A DNA stretch of 64,000 nucleotides. Origin: JAGWRI01 sp963728785. Lineage in GTDB: Bacteria > Gemmatimonadota > Gemmatimonadetes > Gemmatimonadales > Gemmatimonadaceae. Location of the stretch: contig CAVSKV010000002.1 in the NCBI GenBank assembly GCA_963728785.1, forward strand, positions 1,178,001 through 1,242,000. Direction: 5' to 3'. Shown here one piece after another: positions 60,523 to 64,000 of this stretch. How positions within the stretch are numbered: the first letter of the stretch is position 1; each line of letters starts with the position of its first letter. A model generated the notes under the pieces. That model was not told the origin of the DNA and did no database searches. It worked only from the letters and a program-made list of their open reading frames with translations. Both the position numbers and the translations under genes were made by a program.

Positions 60523-61763
60523 GCGGCGCTCCCGCTCACAAAGGCCTCGACCTCGACAACCGGAAGCGGCTGGCGGTAGCGTGATTCGAAGTACTGCTCC
60601 ACCGGCTCCGCTTCGCCCCGCTCCACCATGGCCGTGTACTTGCGCGGGACATGCGCGCAGAACGGTTCGGATTCCATGAAGTCTCCGGTCATGCCGTAGG
60701 CCCGCGCACGGCTGCCGCCGCACACTTTGAGATATTCGCACACGCCGCACTTGCCCCTGATCTGGGCGCGGTCGCGTAGCTGCGTGAAGATCGGCGACTC
60801 GCGGTACACCTGCACGAGATCGTCGTTCCGTATGTTACCGGCCACGACCGGCAGGAAGCCCGAGGGCATGATCTCGCCAATGTGGCTGACGAACATGAAG
60901 CCATCGCCATCGTTCACGCTCCGCGCCCGACCGATCCCGTCGGAGAGCGAGAACATGACGCCGCCCGTCATCGTGTCCGGCGCTTCGTCGCGCGACCCGG
61001 CGCGGCGCTCGGCCACCTGCCGTTCCATGATCACGCGAGAGTACTGCGGCGCCGCGGTCGCCTTGATGTCAAACGGCGCCGTCTTGGACAGGTCGTACAT
61101 CTTGTTGAAGATCTTCTCGTATTCCGCGGCGCTCGCCACGTCCCCTGGCTTGGCCCGCCCCGTAGGCACGAGGAAGAACACCTCCCAGAACACGATCCCC
61201 AGCCGCTCCATCAGCGCTGCCAGATCATCGAAATCGTCGATGTTGTGGCGCGCGATGACTGTGTTCACCTGCGTCGAGAGGCCGATCCGCCGCGACTCCT
61301 CGAGAATGCGCATGCCCCAGTCGAACGACCCGTCCACGCGGCGGAACGCGTCGTGGATTTCCGGAGTGGAACCATCGAGACTCACGGCAAGCCGCGAGAG
61401 CCCCGCTTCCTTGAAGTTCCGAATCGCTTCTGGGGTTGCGAGGGGCGTGGTGGCTGGTGTGACTCCCATGCGCAGGCCAAGCTGGAACCCGTACTCCACC
61501 AGTTCAAACACGTCCGGCCGCTTGAGGCAGTCGCCTCCGCTCATCACGAATACCACGTTGCCGAACTCACGCACCTTACGGAGCATGGCCTTGGCTTCGT
61601 CCGTACTCAGTTCGTCGGGACGCCGGTAGGGCACCGCCTCTGCTCGGCAGTGGCGGCACGCCAGATCGCAGGCGCGGGTCGTTTCCCAGATCACGACAAA
61701 TGGCGATTTCGCAAAATCGAAGTCGGCAATTCCCGCTCGCCCACGATCCTTTCCCGGGTGCAT
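60519..61763 (-). CDS. Radical SAM/SPASM protein, AhbD-like, in the haem operon
   Basis: 414 residues from the ATG at 61763, chosen for the AGAGGGG ribosome site four bases upstream; an ATG at 61817 adds 18 residues. The radical SAM cluster is C32-x3-C36-x2-C39 (TTRACDLACRHCRAEA), followed by MSGGDCLKRPDVF in place of the usual GGEPLLRPD, and VSLDGSTPEIHDAFRRV. A C-terminal SPASM-type set is C339, C342, C348 and C369 (CGVCEYLKVCGGSRARAYG). This is the layout of AhbC/AhbD/NirJ enzymes that act on haem precursors; AhbD decarboxylates Fe-coproporphyrin to haem. First gene of the haem operon, overlapping hemA, which supports a haem-related job. The exact reaction is not known. Confidence 0.85.
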   Translation of the reverse strand: MHPGKDRGRAGIADFDFAKSPFVVIWETTRACDLACRHCRAEAVPYRRPDELSTDEAKAMLRKVREFGNVVFVMSGGDCLKRPDVFELVEYGFQLGLRMGVTPATTPLATPEAIRNFKEAGLSRLAVSLDGSTPEIHDAFRRVDGSFDWGMRILEESRRIGLSTQVNTVIARHNIDDFDDLAALMERLGIVFWEVFFLVPTGRAKPGDVASAAEYEKIFNKMYDLSKTAPFDIKATAAPQYSRVIMERQVAERRAGSRDEAPDTMTGGVMFSLSDGIGRARSVNDGDGFMFVSHIGEIMPSGFLPVVAGNIRNDDLVQVYRESPIFTQLRDRAQIRGKCGVCEYLKVCGGSRARAYGMTGDFMESEPFCAHVPRKYTAMVERGEAEPVEQYFESRYRQPLPVVEVEAFVSGSAA

Positions 61764-61892
61764 CCAGCCCCTCTCTTCGTAGGTAACCCGATGTTCGGCC
61801 GTCACTTGCCACCGCACGGAGCGCAGGATGCCAAACCGGTCATGTAATTGGTGTCGGGAATTGGTGGAAGTGGGGGTCAGGGACGATTACAG

Positions 61893-61917
61893 GCGTGTCA
61901 GGAAACGCCTGACATGC
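61893..61917. promoter_or_regulatory. Inverted repeat upstream of the haem operon
   Basis: GCGTGTCAGG (61893-61902) and CCTGACATGC (61908-61917) pair over ten positions with one G/U-type mismatch around AAACG. It lies about 130 bases before the radical SAM ATG. It may be a binding site for an iron or haem regulator or an RNA hairpin; the half-site TGTCAGG is not one I recognise. Confidence 0.4.
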
Positions 61918-62078
61918 CCGCTTCCAGCCACCAATATTCGGCGTTTCCAGCCATAATCCGCCCTTCCTGCGCGCAGAGGCCGCGGGGTATCAGGCAGCCC
62001 AGGAAGCGCTGGCGGAGCGCCAGAGAAAGCACACCTCCGACCAAAAGATCGCGAGACTGACTACCTCGGACGCCGCTG

Positions 62079-62399
62079 ATGGTAGTCGTCAGTTGCCCCC
62101 CTCCCCCTCCCCTTCCCTTCTTGAGCGACTTGTCAGGGTATGGCCATGGAATGCGCGGCGCCAATAGCCGCAAACCCACCAAACGGGTCTTCGGCTGGGT
62201 CGGGCACTGGATGTCCACCGTTCTCGAGCGTGGCCAGCAACTCGGCATGCTGCGCACTGGCCTGCCACTCGACTTCAGGGTGGAGCTGTCACTGCCCGCG
62301 ACGTTCGCGCAAGCGGCCGGCCCTCCAGCCGCATGGGCTCGGCATGTGGACCACGTTTGGAAATGCGGGCCAGACCCCTTATCGGCTACGCGGCGTTGA
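62079..62399 (+). pseudogene. Possible C-terminal remnant of a TetR-type regulator
   Basis: The frame reads KRVFGWVGHWMSTVLERGQQLGMLRTGLPLDF, which resembles the ligand-domain helices of TetR proteins (W-x-G-x-W, LxxGQxxGxxRxDLP). There is no helix-turn-helix, the upstream part of the frame is a Pro run from a pyrimidine tract, and the end drifts into unconserved sequence. I list it as a weak candidate only; it may be chance. Confidence 0.25.
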
Positions 62400-62435
62400 G
62401 CCTGTTCTCTTGATCCCGCCCCACGGACGGCCGTC

Positions 62436-62924
62436 TCAGCCTTCCCAGGACTCGCCAGCGCGGATCTTCGGGTGCACGTAGAGCAGATAGGCCGCCATCA
62501 GAAGTGCGGCCGCTGCCCCCGCTGCCCAGATCGCCGGACCCGAGATCGCGTTCTGCACCGGTATGGCGACGGCCTGCATGGCCGCCACGACGTGGAACGC
62601 CACGAAGAAGAAGAAGAACAGCCCGACGTACCAGAATTGCGTGGCGCGTTCCGACAGCGCTGCCAACCATGCGGCCACCAGCCCGAAACCCAGGAACACC
62701 ACCAGGTGCGCGCCGTTATATGCAAATACATATTGCGCTGACACTGTGACCTGGGCCGGATCCTTGATGCCGTAGAACAGATCGGCGCCGAGTAGCGCCG
62801 CCGTGTAGAACGCCGAGCGACCCTCGATCAGGTTGGCGGCGGCGAACACCAGCGCCACGGTGGCATAGCCGATCAAACCGGCCACCACACCCTCGCTCAG
62901 TATCCGTACCCGTTCTTCCTGCAT
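62436..62924 (-). CDS. Small multipass membrane protein of unknown function
   Basis: 162 residues from the ATG at 62924, with GGAGG 6 bases upstream; the longer frame from 63092 is an unlikely polar extension. Four or five hydrophobic helices: VVAGLIGYATVALVFAAANLIEG, YVFAYNGAHLVVFLGFGLVAAWLAAL, FWYVGLFFFFFVAFHVVAAMQA and AIWAAGAAAALLMAAYLLYV. His residues inside helices (NGAHLV, AFHVVAAMQ) could bind haem or metal, but I recognise no family. Divergent from the GMC oxidoreductase, with a 182-base gap. Confidence 0.6.
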   Translation of the reverse strand: MQEERVRILSEGVVAGLIGYATVALVFAAANLIEGRSAFYTAALLGADLFYGIKDPAQVTVSAQYVFAYNGAHLVVFLGFGLVAAWLAALSERATQFWYVGLFFFFFVAFHVVAAMQAVAIPVQNAISGPAIWAAGAAAALLMAAYLLYVHPKIRAGESWEG

Positions 62925-63106
62925 GGTTGCCTCCCGTGGGGTCCCTTCGCTCGCTCTTTCCCAACCGTCGGATTGACGGTCCGGGACGTCTGTAGGGGGA
63001 GACCCAACCGTTCCGTAGGGTGAACGCCCACTGGATTCTCCGAACCAGGACGGCGATTCTGACGTTTGGGGATTACGCCCCCTTTTGCCCACCAGTCACT
63101 TCGATC

Positions 63107-64000
63107 ATGCGAAAACCCACCGATAGCTATGACTTCGTGATCATTGGATCGGGCTTCGGGGGCAGCGTCTCAGCCATGCGATTGGCCGAGCGCAGCTACC
63201 GGGTACTCGTGCTCGAGCGGGGCAAACGCTTCCGGGACGAGGACTTCGCGCATTCCACGTGGAATGTGCGGCGATACCTCTGGGCACCGGCGCTCCGCTG
63301 CTTCGGCATCCTTCAGGTGAGCCCGTTCCGCGACGTCTGGGTATTGCACGGGGCCGGCGTGGGCGGTGGCAGCCTGGGGTATGCAAATGTCTTGATGGAG
63401 CCGAGCGACGCGCTTTTCGACGCGCCGGCGTGGCGCCATCTCGCCGACTGGAAGTCACTCCTCGCCCCCCACTTCGCGACAGCCCGCCGCATGCTTGGCG
63501 TCACGCCCAATCCCCGGCTGTGGCCGGCGGACCATGTGCTCAGAGAGATCGCCGACGAACTCGGCACCGGCAGCAGTTTCTCGCCCACACCCGTGGGCGC
63601 CTTCTTCGGCGAGGAAGGTCGCGAAGGGCAGGAAGTGCCCGATCCTTACTTCGGAGGCACGGGACCGGCGCGCCGCGGGTGCACGCATTGCGGCGCCTGC
63701 ATGGTCGGATGCCGCCACAATGCAAAGAACACGCTGCCCAAGAACTATCTGTACTTCGCGGAGCAACATGGCACCGAGGTGCGCGCCGAGTGCCAGGTAC
63801 GCGACATCCACCCGCTCCAGGGTCCACAGCCCGACGGCGCGCGCTACCTGGTGAACTACCGGCGGTCGACCGGGCTACTCAGCGGCGGCCATACGGCGGT
63901 GCGCGCACGGAATGTGATCGTTGCGGCGGGCGCGCTCGGCACGCTGCGTCTGCTTTTCCGCTGTCGCGACGTCACGCGCTCGCTCCCCATGCTCTCGCCG
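63107..64000 (+). CDS. GMC-type FAD oxidoreductase (cholesterol oxidase-like), truncated by window edge
   Basis: 298 residues are visible and the frame is open at the right edge. The start is MRKPTDSYDFVIIGSGFGGSV, a classic FAD-binding motif (GSGFGG), followed by VLHGAGVGGGSLGYANVLMEPSD, the second FAD loop of GMC/cholesterol oxidases. A four-cysteine set C192-x2-C195-x2-C198-x3-C202 (RRGCTHCGACMVGCRHNAKNT) resembles a ferredoxin 4Fe-4S motif; related actinobacterial GMC proteins have it as well. No signal peptide, so probably cytoplasmic. The likely reaction is alcohol or sterol oxidation; the substrate is unknown. Confidence 0.85.
   Translation, partial: MRKPTDSYDFVIIGSGFGGSVSAMRLAERSYRVLVLERGKRFRDEDFAHSTWNVRRYLWAPALRCFGILQVSPFRDVWVLHGAGVGGGSLGYANVLMEPSDALFDAPAWRHLADWKSLLAPHFATARRMLGVTPNPRLWPADHVLREIADELGTGSSFSPTPVGAFFGEEGREGQEVPDPYFGGTGPARRGCTHCGACMVGCRHNAKNTLPKNYLYFAEQHGTEVRAECQVRDIHPLQGPQPDGARYLVNYRRSTGLLSGGHTAVRARNVIVAAGALGTLRLLFRCRDVTRSLPMLSP

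Larger units (their letters stand above)
61764..62435. other. Gene-poor region upstream of the haem operon
   Basis: About 670 bases with no convincing intact gene. It contains an inverted repeat at 61893-61917, a pyrimidine-rich tract near 62096-62125 (CCCCCCTCCCCCTCCCCTT) and a possible TetR remnant. Frame 3 also reads QEALAERQRKHTSDQKIARL at about 62008-62067, which looks like a helical protein piece but is bounded by a stop and has no start. The promoter of the haem operon must lie in this gap; no clear boxes are seen. Confidence 0.4.

Noticed and set aside
62761..62772. Repeat end GGCATCAAGGA inside the small membrane protein
   Set aside because: Only about 11 bases match and they encode a normal YGIKDPA loop.
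1..64000. tRNA, rRNA, CRISPR array, integrase or transposase genes
   Set aside because: I looked for cloverleaf-like GGTTCGAATCC segments, regularly spaced repeats and transposase motifs and found none; without a tool a degenerate tRNA could be missed.

Overview
The window is a 64 kb, GC-rich (about two thirds G+C by eye) bacterial chromosome segment with dense coding on both strands and many 4-base start/stop overlaps. Outer-membrane proteins, TolC/RND systems, a TonB-less Omp85-type barrel, multihaem cytochromes, an insulinase, an M1 peptidase, a large Ser/Thr kinase with TolB-like and TPR regions and Tat-exported enzymes point to a diderm, aerobic heterotroph. The overall gene style is what I associate with Gemmatimonadota; that assignment is an inference from family composition, as no rRNA or marker gene is present. 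I see no tRNA, rRNA, CRISPR array, integrase or transposase.

Layout. 1-5.5 kb (minus): a truncated membrane glycosyltransferase, DNA-3-methyladenine glycosylase I, a 28-codon leftover of a MacB/FtsX-type permease, a 784-residue outer-membrane barrel protein, a multipass membrane protein and a DedA protein. 5.5-12.3 kb (minus): a tetR-tolC-membrane fusion-RND efflux operon under a perfect palindromic operator. 12.3-31.2 kb: mostly solitary exported enzymes (YHYH protein, GH127 glycosidase, M1 peptidase, amidase, M16 peptidase, isochorismatase-like hydrolase), a PaiB flavoprotein, a Ser/Thr kinase, a membrane-fused spermidine-synthase-like protein and a broken MFS transporter. 31.3-38.6 kb (plus): ECF sigma factor, anti-sigma-like protein, CpxP/CnrX-like periplasmic protein, then TolC (frameshifted), membrane fusion protein and a second RND pump, all overlapping. 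38.6-45.4 kb: a ~195-bp imperfect hairpin repeat, thioredoxin and an ArsR-type regulator, PolX and LigA facing each other with a second, shorter copy of the repeat between them, a very small protein from a near-leaderless promoter, a CarH-like B12 photoreceptor regulator, and a decayed fasciclin gene.

45.6-61.8 kb is one bioenergetic block. A complete cytochrome c maturation operon (ccmABCDEFGH, including a 52-residue CcmD) runs rightward and meets a leftward operon for a bc-type complex: 10-haem lipoprotein, 9-haem membrane-anchored cytochrome, Rieske protein and a long cytochrome b. Upstream of that lies a haem-synthesis operon: radical SAM/SPASM protein, hemA, hemY, hemE, hemH. The three units fit together: haem is made, exported and attached by Ccm, and loaded on 19 predicted c-type sites of the quinol-oxidising complex. 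The cluster has HemE, a HemY-type oxidase and ferrochelatase but neither HemN/HemF nor HemQ, and an AhbD-like radical SAM enzyme sits in the same operon; a hybrid coproporphyrin route is my most interesting hypothesis here.

The right end (61.8-64 kb) has a ~670-bp stretch with little coding signal, a small membrane protein and the start of a GMC-type oxidoreductase with a four-cysteine cluster. Several reading frames are broken (MFS, TolC, fasciclin), by single-base shifts and by apparent internal deletions; these could be real decay or assembly error and need reads to decide.
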